Made by a program: the position numbers and the translations under genes. Below, one piece after another: positions 43,863-50,970 of a stretch of DNA of 58,974 nucleotides. This DNA is from Muribaculaceae bacterium (GTDB lineage: Bacteria > Bacteroidota > Bacteroidia > Bacteroidales > Muribaculaceae): positions 1 to 58,974 of the forward strand of contig JAFYYI010000052.1 in the NCBI GenBank assembly GCA_017557665.1, read 5' to 3'. The notes beneath the pieces are model-generated. The model was not told the origin of the DNA and made no database searches. It worked only from the letters and a program-made list of their open reading frames with translations. The first letter of the stretch is position 1; each line of letters begins with the position of its first letter.

Positions 43863-43870
43863 TACCTTTG
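43863..43870 (+). promoter_or_regulatory. -7 box for the winged-helix gene
   Basis: TACCTTTG, 52 bases before the ATG at 43923. Confidence 0.6.
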
Positions 43871-43922
43871 CAGTGATTTTTAGAATCATTGATTGTTTTA
43901 TTAAAGGTTTAATACATTTTTT

Positions 43923-44129
43923 ATGATCAACGTTGAAAACATTGGAAACTGGGCTGGTCTCGTGTGGAACGCCCTGAACGACGCGCAGAAGGCTCTCACT
44001 CTGAAGGACCTGCGCAAGGTGACTAAACTCAAAGTGAACGAAATGCACTGCGCCCTGGGTTGGCTCGCTAAGGAAGGCAAGCTCGACTTCGCTGAGGGTA
44101 AGGACGACATCGAGGTTTCGCTGCGTTAA
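43923..44129 (+). CDS. Small winged-helix protein (DUF2582)
   Basis: The 68-residue protein is all winged helix-turn-helix: MINVENIGNWAGLVWNALND, a recognition region LTLKDLRKVTKLKVNEMHCA, and the wing strands EGKLDFAEGKDDIEVSL. It matches DUF2582, a small nucleic-acid-binding family common in Bacteroidetes and often highly expressed. The DNA target is unknown. Codon use is strongly biased towards preferred codons, as in abundant proteins. It has its own promoter and terminator. Confidence 0.9.
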   Translation: MINVENIGNWAGLVWNALNDAQKALTLKDLRKVTKLKVNEMHCALGWLAKEGKLDFAEGKDDIEVSLR

Positions 44130-44182
44130 GCACATTCCTATCGGCCCCTGGATTTTTTAGTAAACAATATCCCTGATATAGC

Positions 44183-44220
44183 AACGATGGCGTGGATGCG
44201 TTTCCACGCCATCGTTGTTT
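44183..44220 (+). terminator. Terminator after the winged-helix gene
   Basis: AACGATGGCGTGG pairs with CCACGCCATCGTT, 13 bp perfect, then GTTT. Confidence 0.85.
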
Positions 44221-44237
44221 ATATCCCCTTCATAAAT

Positions 44238-44366
44238 GCGAAAAACCCAGGTTGTCACCTGGGTTATCGTTCTGTAAAACAAACCATTACTAAGCACTTA
44301 AAGTCATTCGCGGCTTCACAGCTTGCGATAAACAATATTACATTCCATAGCTCATGAATTTGCTTG
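44238..44366 (-). ncRNA. Candidate small RNA with own promoter and terminator
   Basis: On the minus strand TACCTTTG (44373-44380) is followed by about 120 bases. These end in a perfect hairpin (AACCCAGGT, 4 bases, ACCTGGGTT, 44244-44265) and a T-run. No open frame longer than about 10 codons with a start is present. Internal pairing is visible, for example near TTATCGCAAGC and GCCGCGAATGA. The complete transcription unit in a gene-free gap points to a regulatory RNA of about 130 nt. I cannot assign it to a known RNA family. Confidence 0.65.
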
Positions 44367-44372
44367 AGTGCA

Positions 44373-44380
44373 CAAAGGTA
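44373..44380 (-). promoter_or_regulatory. -7 box of the small RNA
   Basis: TACCTTTG on the minus strand, with no protein gene downstream before the hairpin at 44244. Confidence 0.6.
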
Positions 44381-44808
44381 AACACATTTTTTGAATTTAC
44401 AAAAGAAAATGATGAAATTTTCAAAAAAAAATTATTTCCATTTGTAAATGGAGCTTTGGGGTGCAGATGCAGATGAAATAGCAGACAATACTGCCGACAC
44501 TACCGAAAACAATAGTATTTTGGTCGTTTATCAAATTTTAAGGTGTTTTTTCTTGTAAATTGAAATTATTTCCAATATTTTTGCGATTGAATTAAGGAAT
44601 ACCTCTGGATGATCTAAAAAAGTGTAAATGCCGTTTGTCTCTTGCCTGTTGGGATGGTTGATCTCACGGCAAGCAGTCCTGGCAAACCATTACACAACCA
44701 ATATTGCAGATCAATTGAAGCAGACCCGAGGAGGACCGGCCTGTTTATTTGTGTATATGCCGGCTATGCCGAGCGAAGCCTAATTATTGACAATTTAAAC
44801 ATTTTGTT

Positions 44809-44909
44809 ATGGGAAAGCTGTATTATGTATCATTGTTGCTGCTGGCTGCGTCATTGCGGTCGGCCTTCAGGTTTTTATCTTGTTTGAATGGATTATTCTC
44901 ACAAAGTAA
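44809..44909 (+). pseudogene. Small hydrophobic peptide gene, probably frameshifted
   Basis: The ATG at 44809 opens a poor frame. The next frame (from 44808) encodes GKAVLCIIVAAGCVIAVGLQ, then VFILFEWIILTK and a stop at 44907-44909, a plausible single-pass membrane peptide of 33 residues. Adding one G to the GGG at 44811-44813 would join the ATG to this frame. Small membrane peptides of this size are common in Bacteroidales. A recent indel or an assembly error would both explain it. Confidence 0.35.
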
Positions 44910-45209
44910 AGTGATTTCTTCATAAGCATGAATGGGAGAGGGTGTGCATCTGCTTCCTGATCTGGGGCTGGGATATGACATCTTCTCTTGAATTGGCACG
45001 CAGTGGGTAATCAGGTTAATGATTGAGTAATAGATGATAGGTATAAATTGAGTTAATATTCCTGTGTGCCAATTCTTTTTGGTGACAACAACCCCGCTTG
45101 GGGTTCAACATATAACGAAACGATAAACGTTTTATCGATGTGGATAAAGAAGAGTAATAAGATGTTTTTTCATAAGTGCTAATGGTTTTTTCATTTTTTG
45201 TGGTTAAGC

Positions 45210-45256
45210 GAGGGTGCGTCTGGTATTTACCCCATGACAGCAAGAGGCGCACCCTC
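45210..45256. terminator. Orphan terminator-like hairpin
   Basis: GAGGGTGCG pairs with CGCACCCTC and is followed by TTCTGTTT on the plus strand. No protein gene ends nearby on either strand. Confidence 0.5.
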
Positions 45257-45478
45257 TTCTGTTTCCCGATGAGGACCGATTGGCTGTAAAAAGACGAAAA
45301 TGTGCCAAATCAACAAGCAAACGGAAACAGTGACCCTGATAAAGCACTTGCGGCTGCTTCTTTTACTCATTATATATTTACATTGTTAAACGGTTATTTG
45401 AGATACATATTGATAAATGGTTTTGAATACACCGTAAACCATGTTGGTTTACTTTACTTAGTTTTACTTCACTTGTGT

Positions 45479-45524
45479 ATGGCAGGTGCGTTCAATGCCA
45501 GCGATTGACGCACTGCCATCTTTT
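45479..45524 (+). terminator. Orphan terminator
   Basis: ATGGCAGGTGCGT pairs with ACGCACTGCCAT (one bulge), followed by CTTTTTG. No supported gene precedes it, so an untranslated or very short coding transcript may end here. Confidence 0.6.
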
Positions 45525-45725
45525 TGTTATGGTGAACGGTGGATTTATTAACCATAGGGGCAAAAAACTTCGGATTGACAAATAATAGACAGAAGAGTGT
45601 ACATTTTTAGACTGTAGACGTTTTTGCTGGGAAATTGTTTGCGTGTCAGTGCGATGTTTTTCATTATCGAGACAAAGGAAAAGAGTAAAGACTTAATTAT
45701 TTATTATCTAAACATTTTTATCGTT

Positions 45726-46151
45726 ATGAAACAGATTACTCATCTTATCAATCTGATGCGCCGACTGAAGACGGCATTCGTGTGTTTTGCAGTACTTGCC
45801 ACCATGGCATCGTGTACAAGTGACGACGAACCTGAGGTCGGAATTGATTATTACTTGCAGATCGAATCCAGGGTGCCTATCAAGTCGTCAGGTGGCATCG
45901 CACCACCTCCCAAGGGCAACATGATTGGAATCCTCACTTCCGAGATGAAGAAGAGGATCAAGGAGGTTTATCCCGTGCGTGACATGCAGGGCGACGACAC
46001 CGGAGTGATGATCGTATGTGATGAGGTGTACCGCGATTATCAGGACGCCAATATCCAAACCAACTGTGAGTGTGTTGCGATACTTTACCGTGCCAGGATG
46101 TCGGGCGACATTGTCAAGGGATGTGTGAAACTCAAGACCTATCGTTTCTAG
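45726..46151 (+). CDS. Lipoprotein, member 3 of the three-copy family
   Basis: The 141-residue protein, from the ATG at 45726, has a signal peptide and lipobox MASC followed by TSDDEP. Then come IDYYLQIESRVPIKS, LTSEMKKRIKEVYPV, GDDTGVMIVCDEVYRDYQD, a Cys-containing CVAILYRARMSGDIV and the end LKTYRF. It aligns motif for motif with the lipoproteins at 23276-23725 and 24354-24818, 20 kb away. The frame is open upstream to 45624, but the signal peptide sets the start. The terminator at 46245 ends its transcript. Confidence 0.8.
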   Translation: MKQITHLINLMRRLKTAFVCFAVLATMASCTSDDEPEVGIDYYLQIESRVPIKSSGGIAPPPKGNMIGILTSEMKKRIKEVYPVRDMQGDDTGVMIVCDEVYRDYQDANIQTNCECVAILYRARMSGDIVKGCVKLKTYRF

Positions 46152-46244
46152 GGTATCCACTCGCCTGGGGCAGAAATTTAACGCGAACTCATTGTGATGT
46201 GAAAAGCGTGTATCGCGTTGATCATGGTTAATAGTTTTAGTTCA

Positions 46245-46279
46245 GAGGCGCGCTGCCTGATGGGTGCGCGCCTCTTTTT
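46245..46279 (+). terminator. Terminator after lipoprotein member 3
   Basis: GAGGCGCGC pairs with GCGCGCCTC, followed by TTTTTC. Confidence 0.8.
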
Positions 46280-46377
46280 CAGGCTATCGCTGGAGTCTGG
46301 CGCGGTAATTGAAGGCTTGAAAGCGAAAAAATGAACAAAAGTGTTGTAAATGTGTTGTGTAGTTCAAAAAATGTGTC

Positions 46378-46385
46378 TATCTTTG
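46378..46385 (+). promoter_or_regulatory. -7 box of the ribosomal protein operon
   Basis: TATCTTTG lies about 348 bases before the rpmB start codon, implying a long untranslated leader. Confidence 0.65.
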
Positions 46386-46391
46386 CAGCCG

Positions 46392-46732
46392 ATTTCGCGG
46401 CACATGTCTTGCTGACCTCGATGCTCATGCGTTAGTCAAGTCAAGAGTGTGACACTTGATCGTTGAAACTTCGATGTCAAGGCTATGATGCTAAGTGCCT
46501 GACAGTCAAGCGTAGGACGATATTTAAACGAGCGAGACACCCAGCAGTTGTTCAACCCCCTGATGCCGGTGGGCTTCTCACACCGGTGGGGATGAGCGCC
46601 CTCTCCACAGTTGGATGTCCACACCCGGTTTATTGTGCTGCGCCTGTGTTTTTTTGTGCAGGCAGGCATGTATCGCGAGTCGTTGAGTAAAGAATGTAAA
46701 ACAAGAACAATAACTAAACAAAAAGAGAAACT
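46392..46732 (+). promoter_or_regulatory. Long structured leader of rpmB-rpmG
   Basis: About 340 untranslated bases separate the promoter from rpmB. Visible stems include ACCGGTG-type pairing around 46570-46590 (CCGGTGGGCTTCTCACACCGG). Near 46641-46662 there is CCTGTGTTTTTTTGTGCAGG, whose loop is a T-run. Such a leader is where a ribosomal protein or a translation-dependent switch could control the operon. No known riboswitch class is recognised. Confidence 0.45.
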
Positions 46733-46990
46733 ATGTCTAAGGTTTGTCAAATCACCGGAAAGAAGGCGATCACGGGTAACAACGTGTCGCACTCAAAGCG
46801 CAGGACGAAACGTAAATTCAACGTTAACGTCTTCAACCGCAAGTTCTATTGGCCCGAGCAGGGTCAGTGGATCCGCTTGACCGTTTCGGCTTCAGGCTTG
46901 CGCAACATTAACAAGATGGGTCTCGATGCAGCGCTCAAGAAGGCTGCTGAGGATGGACACCTCACCGAAATCCAAGTTATTAATCAGTAA
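46733..46990 (+). CDS. rpmB: 50S ribosomal protein L28
   Basis: The 85-residue protein has the L28 signature: [20 protein letters not shown], then [13 protein letters not shown] and RIRL-like [20 protein letters not shown]. It is a small subunit of the large ribosomal particle, near the E-site side. It starts the rpmB-rpmG-DUF4295 operon, a fixed order in Bacteroidetes; rpmG follows after 18 bases. Zinc-binding Cys pairs are absent (one Cys only), so it is the zinc-independent form. Confidence 0.97.
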   Translation: MSKVCQITGKKAITGNNVSHSKRRTKRKFNVNVFNRKFYWPEQGQWIRLTVSASGLRNINKMGLDAALKKAAEDGHLTEIQVINQ

Positions 46991-47008
46991 GAAAGGAGCA
47001 ACAGAATT

Positions 47009-47197
47009 ATGGCAAAGAAAGCAAAAGGCGATCGCGTGCAGGTCATCCTCGAGTGCACCGAGCAGAAGGGTACTGGCGTTCCCGGCATCAGCCGTTACAT
47101 CACGACCAAGAACCGCAAGAACACCACCGAGCGTTTGGAGCTCAAGAAATACAATCCTTATCTGAAACGCATGACCGTTCACAAGGAAATCAAGTAA
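47009..47197 (+). CDS. rpmG: 50S ribosomal protein L33
   Basis: The 62-residue protein shows the L33 pattern: [18 protein letters not shown], then [20 protein letters not shown] and [15 protein letters not shown]. Only one of the four zinc-ligand Cys positions is kept (ECTE), so it is of the Cys-minus type. It lies between rpmB and the DUF4295 gene in the ribosomal operon. Confidence 0.97.
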   Translation: MAKKAKGDRVQVILECTEQKGTGVPGISRYITTKNRKNTTERLELKKYNPYLKRMTVHKEIK

Positions 47198-47227
47198 TAA
47201 CAACCCTTTAAACGACTATATAACAGT

Positions 47228-47377
47228 ATGGCAAAGAAAGTAGTTGCAACCCTTCAGACTGGTGAAGGACGCTCATGGAGCAAGGTGATCAAGATGGTCC
47301 GCTCCGAGAAGACTGGCGCTTACGTGTTTGAGGAGCGCATGGTCCCCAACGACAAGGTACAGGACTGGCTGAAGTAA
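47228..47377 (+). CDS. DUF4295 small protein in the L28-L33 operon
   Basis: A 49-residue protein begins MAKKVVATLQTGEGRSWSKV and ends KVQDWLK. It is the DUF4295 family, found almost only after rpmG in Bacteroidetes and abundant by codon use. Its constant place makes a ribosome-associated role likely, though this is inference. The gene lies 30 bases after rpmG and before a strong terminator. Confidence 0.9.
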   Translation: MAKKVVATLQTGEGRSWSKVIKMVRSEKTGAYVFEERMVPNDKVQDWLK

Positions 47378-47403
47378 TCACGACGCCAAACCAATGATAT
47401 ATC

Positions 47404-47450
47404 GCCTGCCCACCCGCTCGACTGAGCTCGTGGGCAGGCTTCGTTTTTGG
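47404..47450 (+). terminator. Terminator of the ribosomal protein operon
   Basis: GCCTGCCCAC pairs with GTGGGCAGGC, followed by TTCGTTTTT. Confidence 0.85.
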
Positions 47451-47533
47451 ACTTGTCGAAAAGTCTCTTGACAAAATGTTGAGGAGGTGAACTTTTTTGG
47501 TTACTTTTGTAACTCAAAACAATAGATACAGGA

Positions 47534-47950
47534 ATGAATCCCGAGAAATATATCTTCACGCTGGAAATTGCGGTGCGTGACTATGAACTCGACAGCGAGG
47601 GCATCGTCAACAACGCCATCTATCTGCATTATCTGGAGCACACGCGCCACTCCTTTGTCACGCAAGAGGGGATACCCTTCGGCAGTCTCACTCGTGAGGG
47701 TCTGATACCCGTGGTCAGGCGCATGGAAATCGACTACTACACGCCCTTGCGCAGCGGTGACGTGATGCTGAGCCGCCTGTGGCTTGAACGCAAGGGACCA
47801 CGCTTCATCTTCCATCAGGACATTTTTAAGAAGGAGGATGGGGCGGCTGTGGTGAGTGCCGTGGTCACTATCGTGTGTATGGAGGACGGACGCATCAACC
47901 GCGGTGACGACCTTGCCGCCCGCGTTGCCAAATACCTTGACCAGCCATGA
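47534..47950 (+). CDS. Acyl-CoA thioesterase, 4-hydroxybenzoyl-CoA thioesterase (hotdog) family
   Basis: The 138-residue cytoplasmic protein is a single hotdog domain. LEIAVRDYELDSEGIVNNAI carries the catalytic-site Asp of the YbgC/4HBT type, although the usual D-x-x-G-H-V reads D-S-E-G-I-V here. YLHYLEHTRHSF and MEIDYYTPLRSGDVMLSRLW follow. It should hydrolyse acyl-CoA or acyl-ACP thioesters; the substrate is unknown. It overlaps dprA by four bases (ATGA at 47947), and a TACTTTTG box lies at 47502-47509. Confidence 0.9.
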   Translation: MNPEKYIFTLEIAVRDYELDSEGIVNNAIYLHYLEHTRHSFVTQEGIPFGSLTREGLIPVVRRMEIDYYTPLRSGDVMLSRLWLERKGPRFIFHQDIFKKEDGAAVVSAVVTIVCMEDGRINRGDDLAARVAKYLDQP

Positions 47951-49062
47951 TGACCGGCGGCTACACTCCATTGACCTACCGTATCGCCTTTGCCGGTTTG
48001 CAGGGCATGGGGGTTGACTTGGCTCACAAGCTGCTTGACGTCGTCGGCAGTGAGGAGCGTTTTTTTGCCATGAGCGAGAAGGAGTTGCGCAGCCTCACGC
48101 GAGGCCGCAGCAAGATTTACAGTGACGACTATCGCCGTGAACGCATACAGCGCGCTGTGACCGAAGAGGCCTTCGTGCGGGAGCATGGCATCTCGGCAGT
48201 CTATTTTACCGATGAAGCCTATCCTCACCGTCTGCTCGAAGCGCCCGACGCGCCGGCGATGATTTATACCTTGGGCCGGTGTGATCTTGAGAGTGCACAT
48301 GTTGTGAGCATTGTCGGCACACGTCACGCGACCCAATACGGCATCCGCTTCTGTGACACCCTGGTCGGCGAACTGGCGCAGAGCCTGCCCGACTTGGTTG
48401 TGGTGAGTGGACTCGCCTATGGTATCGACATCGCGGCACATCGAGCTGCACTCAAGCACGGAGTGTCCACGGTAGCTGTCCTGCCTCGGGGACTCAACCG
48501 CATCTATCCTGCTGCCCACCGCAACGATGCCGTCGCTATAGCCAAGCGCGGCGGTATGCTCTTGACCGACTATACCAGTCAGGATGTGGTGCAGAAGAGC
48601 AATTTCCTGGCCCGTAACCGCATTGTGGCGGCCTTGAGCGATTGCACGGTAATCGTGGAATCGGCAGGTGCTGGTGGAGCACTGGTGACGGCATCGCTTG
48701 CCATGAGTTATAATCGCGATGTGATGGCCGTGCCTGGTCGTTGCGGCGACGAGTTCTCGACAGGTTGCAACAAGCTCATTGCCACCAACAAGGCGGCCCT
48801 CATCACCGGAGCGGCCGATCTGATGGCTGCCATGCGCTGGGAAGGTGCCAGGCAGGAACCGCGCCAACTCGACTTGTTCCCGCAGCTCACCAAGGAGGAG
48901 CAGGCTGTGGTCAACGTCATCCGTGACCAGGGCGAGATACACCTCAATGCCTTGGCCGAAGTCTTGCACCAACCTGTCTATAAATTGATGAGTGTCCTGG
49001 TGGAACTTGACTGCAAAAACGTCATCGCCACACTGCCCGGATGCAGATATACGGTGTTATAG
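47947..49062 (+). CDS. dprA: DNA-processing protein DprA
   Basis: DprA protects incoming single-stranded DNA and loads RecA during natural transformation. The 371-residue protein has an N-terminal helical SAM-like part. The Rossmann-like DprA core follows, with VVSIVGTRHATQYGIRFCDT, VVSGLAYGIDIAAHRAALKH, AVLPRGLNRIYPAAHR and NFLARNRIVAALSDCTVIVE. A C-terminal winged helix completes it (EEQAVVNVIRDQGEIHLNAL). Key residues are in place, so uptake of DNA may be possible in this organism. That would fit the insertion pattern described in the findings. Confidence 0.95.
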   Translation: MMTGGYTPLTYRIAFAGLQGMGVDLAHKLLDVVGSEERFFAMSEKELRSLTRGRSKIYSDDYRRERIQRAVTEEAFVREHGISAVYFTDEAYPHRLLEAPDAPAMIYTLGRCDLESAHVVSIVGTRHATQYGIRFCDTLVGELAQSLPDLVVVSGLAYGIDIAAHRAALKHGVSTVAVLPRGLNRIYPAAHRNDAVAIAKRGGMLLTDYTSQDVVQKSNFLARNRIVAALSDCTVIVESAGAGGALVTASLAMSYNRDVMAVPGRCGDEFSTGCNKLIATNKAALITGAADLMAAMRWEGARQEPRQLDLFPQLTKEEQAVVNVIRDQGEIHLNALAEVLHQPVYKLMSVLVELDCKNVIATLPGCRYTVL

Positions 49063-49112
49063 ACTTCAGACCCTAGACGTCAGACTTTAGACGTCAGACC
49101 TTAGACGTTAGT
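49061..49112. repeat. Left arm of a TAGACGTCAGACT array
   Basis: Starting at the dprA stop, four to five units like AGACTTTAGACGTCAG and AGACCTTAGACGTTAG repeat with a period of 7-8. They read as the reverse complement of the array at 49203-49422. Confidence 0.75.
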
Positions 49113-49202
49113 TGGCAATCGGGTGTTCGAGCAGGAACTGTAAAGGAAGTGATTAAAGAAACCAACATAATACCGAAAACTCGTTCAAATCCCGCCCCCC
49201 TC

Positions 49203-49422
49203 TCTAACCCCTAAAGTCTAACATCTGAAGTCTAACGTCTAACATCTGAAGTCTAACGTCTAACATCTGAAGTCTAAAGTCTAACATCTGAAGTCTAACG
49301 TCTAACATCTGAAGTCTAACGTCTAACATCTAATATCTAAAGTCTAATATCTAAAGTCTAAAGTCTAACATCTAACATCTGAAGTCTAATGTCTAAAGTC
49401 TAATACCTAACATCTGAAGTCT
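49203..49422. repeat. Right arm: long GTCTAAC/ATCTGAA array
   Basis: About 28 units of 7-8 bases (GTCTAAC, ATCTGAA, GTCTAAA, ATCTAAT) repeat in varying order, with higher-order blocks of TCTAACGTCTAACATCTGAA (20 bases) several times. The text has no open frame and sits between dprA and the phosphorylase gene. Confidence 0.9.
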
Positions 49423-49532
49423 CAAAACCATTTCACCTTTTTTAACACCTCGCCTTATTGAAAAATAAGAGAAAAGCAGTAATTTTACATTTTCATTTTT
49501 AATAAAAATTGAACTTTTAATTACACAACGAT

Positions 49533-50414
49533 ATGAATACAGAAAGAATCCCTGACTCTGAGTTTATTATCAATGATGATGGTTCGGCATTCCACATCCA
49601 TGTGAAGCCCGAGCAGTTGACAGACAACATCATCGTGTGTGGCGACCCCGGTCGCGTGACCATGATAGCATCCTATTTTGACACTCGTGATTGGGAAACC
49701 TCGAGCCGCGAGTTCCATGCCATCGGTGGCACCTATAACGGCAAGCCCATTATGGCGCTCTCCCACGGTATAGGCCCTGACAATATCGATATCGTGATGA
49801 CCGAGCTTGACGGCTTGGCCAATATCGACTTCAAAACCCGTACGCCCAAGCCCGAGCATCGCACCCTCAATATCGTGCGCATCGGCACGTCGGGTGGTCT
49901 GCAGCCTTATGTTCCCGTTGGAACCCCCGTCATTGCTTCCAAGGCCATCGGATTTGACGGCGTCATCAATTACTATGCCGACCGCAACAAGGTCGCTGAC
50001 CTCGACTTCGAGAAGAAATTCTGTGAATTCGTGAAATGGAACCCCTTGCTCGCCAAGCCCTATGTCGTGGATGCTGACCCATGGCTGGTGGAGAAAATCG
50101 GTCGTGACGACATGGTACGGGGATACACTATCTCGGCAGTGGGATTCTATGGACCTCAAGGCCGCAGGGTGAGACTCGACCTTGCCGAGCCTGAGTTGAA
50201 CAGCCGCATCGAGCAGTTTGAATACAATGGCGGACGCATCACCAATTACGAGATGGAGAGCAGCGCCCTGCAGGGCATGGCTGCCATGCTGGGACATCGT
50301 GCGATGACCGTGTGCTCCATCATTGCTAACCGCGTTGCAACCGATGTTAATCCCAATTACAAGACCGCAGTCGAGGATCTGGTGCGCACCGTGATTGAGC
50401 GCCTGAATGAATAA
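49533..50414 (+). CDS. Nucleoside phosphorylase (uridine phosphorylase-like)
   Basis: The enzyme splits a nucleoside with phosphate into base and ribose-1-phosphate for salvage. The 293-residue cytoplasmic protein follows the PNP_UDP_1 fold: IIVCGDPGRVTMIASYFD near the phosphate site, MALSHGIGPDNIDIVMTELD, IVRIGTSGGLQPYVPVGTPV, and the ribose-binding NYEMESSALQGMAAMLGHRA. The last agrees with the EMExxxL motif of uridine phosphorylases. It is longer than E. coli Udp (253), with extra N-terminal residues. Exact base preference is inferred. A terminator follows. Confidence 0.9.
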   Translation: MNTERIPDSEFIINDDGSAFHIHVKPEQLTDNIIVCGDPGRVTMIASYFDTRDWETSSREFHAIGGTYNGKPIMALSHGIGPDNIDIVMTELDGLANIDFKTRTPKPEHRTLNIVRIGTSGGLQPYVPVGTPVIASKAIGFDGVINYYADRNKVADLDFEKKFCEFVKWNPLLAKPYVVDADPWLVEKIGRDDMVRGYTISAVGFYGPQGRRVRLDLAEPELNSRIEQFEYNGGRITNYEMESSALQGMAAMLGHRAMTVCSIIANRVATDVNPNYKTAVEDLVRTVIERLNE

Positions 50415-50470
50415 TTGCAAGTTACAGAAAACTTAATAGTTTTTTCTCATAATTAGAATTGTTTTAAAAT

Positions 50471-50507
50471 GGCTTCCTTGATGACTCATCAAGGAGCCGT
50501 TTTTTTG
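50471..50507 (+). terminator. Terminator after the phosphorylase gene
   Basis: GGCTTCCTTGATG pairs with CATCAAGGAGCC, followed by GTTTTTTTG. Confidence 0.85.
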
Positions 50508-50660
50508 TTTTGAAAGGAGGATAGGAATGGTGATGACCTGTCATGTGTTACTGGTCGATGAGTGCGAAAAATAAAAAAAATCTTAAAACGGGATAAGAAT
50601 ATAATATTGGGCAACATCAATGCGTTATCAAAGTGTAACATTTATAAAACAGGACTGCCT

Positions 50661-50819
50661 ATGCACAGAACGACTACTTCGACTAAAAGTGAAAATGACG
50701 TTATTTCGAGAGTGAAAGGCCCCAAGAAGGCCACTATTGACTTCCTCAAGCAGTTTGCAAGAGTCTATGAGTATAACGTCGAGATGCCGAGAGGACTGGA
50801 GTCGATGATTCTGAACTGA
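50661..50819 (+). CDS. Short basic protein, unknown
   Basis: A 52-residue protein starts MHRTTTSTKSENDVISRVKG, continues PKKATIDFLKQFARVYEYNV and ends EMPRGLESMILN. The helix ATIDFLKQFARVY and flanking Ser/Thr and Pro look like the small proteins that Bacteroidales encode in great number. An in-frame ATG at 50562 would add 33 Lys/Ile-rich residues that look less coding. A strong terminator follows at 50853, which supports a real transcript. I know no family name. Confidence 0.6.
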   Translation: MHRTTTSTKSENDVISRVKGPKKATIDFLKQFARVYEYNVEMPRGLESMILN

Positions 50820-50852
50820 GTCCATCGTCCCCTCTCCAAGAAAGCAACCGCA

Positions 50853-50893
50853 GAGCCTTCCCCATTGTTTAAGGGAAGGCTCGCTTGTTTTTT
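50853..50893 (+). terminator. Terminator after the small protein gene
   Basis: GAGCCTTCCC pairs with GGGAAGGCTC, followed by GCTTGTTTTTT. Confidence 0.85.
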
Positions 50894-50938
50894 AACCGAC
50901 TTGGAGGCTCGCGTCTTGCCCATGTCGCGATAAAAGTG

Positions 50939-50946
50939 TACATTTG
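50939..50946 (+). promoter_or_regulatory. -7 box for cdsA
   Basis: TACATTTG, 24 bases before the ATG at 50971, argues against the in-frame ATG at 50944 that overlaps it. Confidence 0.6.
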
Positions 50947-50970
50947 CACCAAATTTTAGATAACATCATG

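Larger units (their letters stand above)
44381..45725. other. Gene-poor region
   Basis: No confidently supported protein gene lies in these 1.3 kb. I see a plus-strand promoter-like TATTTTTG at 44576-44583 and a probable broken 33-residue membrane peptide gene at 44809-44909. There is a hairpin AACCCC/GGGGTT near 45090, a palindrome GTAAACC/GGTTTAC at 45434-45452, and the two terminator-like hairpins listed separately. Short open frames (for example ATG at 45300, 29 residues with a run of Leu and Ile) are too short to call. Confidence 0.5.

Noticed and set aside
44642..44887. 81-codon plus-strand frame in the gene-poor region
   Set aside because: Composition is not coding-like, and the better coding signal at its 3' end is in another frame (44808-44909).
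45302..45508. 68-codon plus-strand frame (MPNQQANGNSD...)
   Set aside because: It has no promoter or family resemblance, and its stop falls inside a terminator hairpin; too weak to call a gene.
47815..48972. 385-codon minus-strand open frame over dprA
   Set aside because: It is the shadow of dprA, which has all its motifs.
49203..49422. Possible CRISPR array
   Set aside because: Units are 7-8 bases without 25-40-base repeats and unique spacers, and no cas genes are present.
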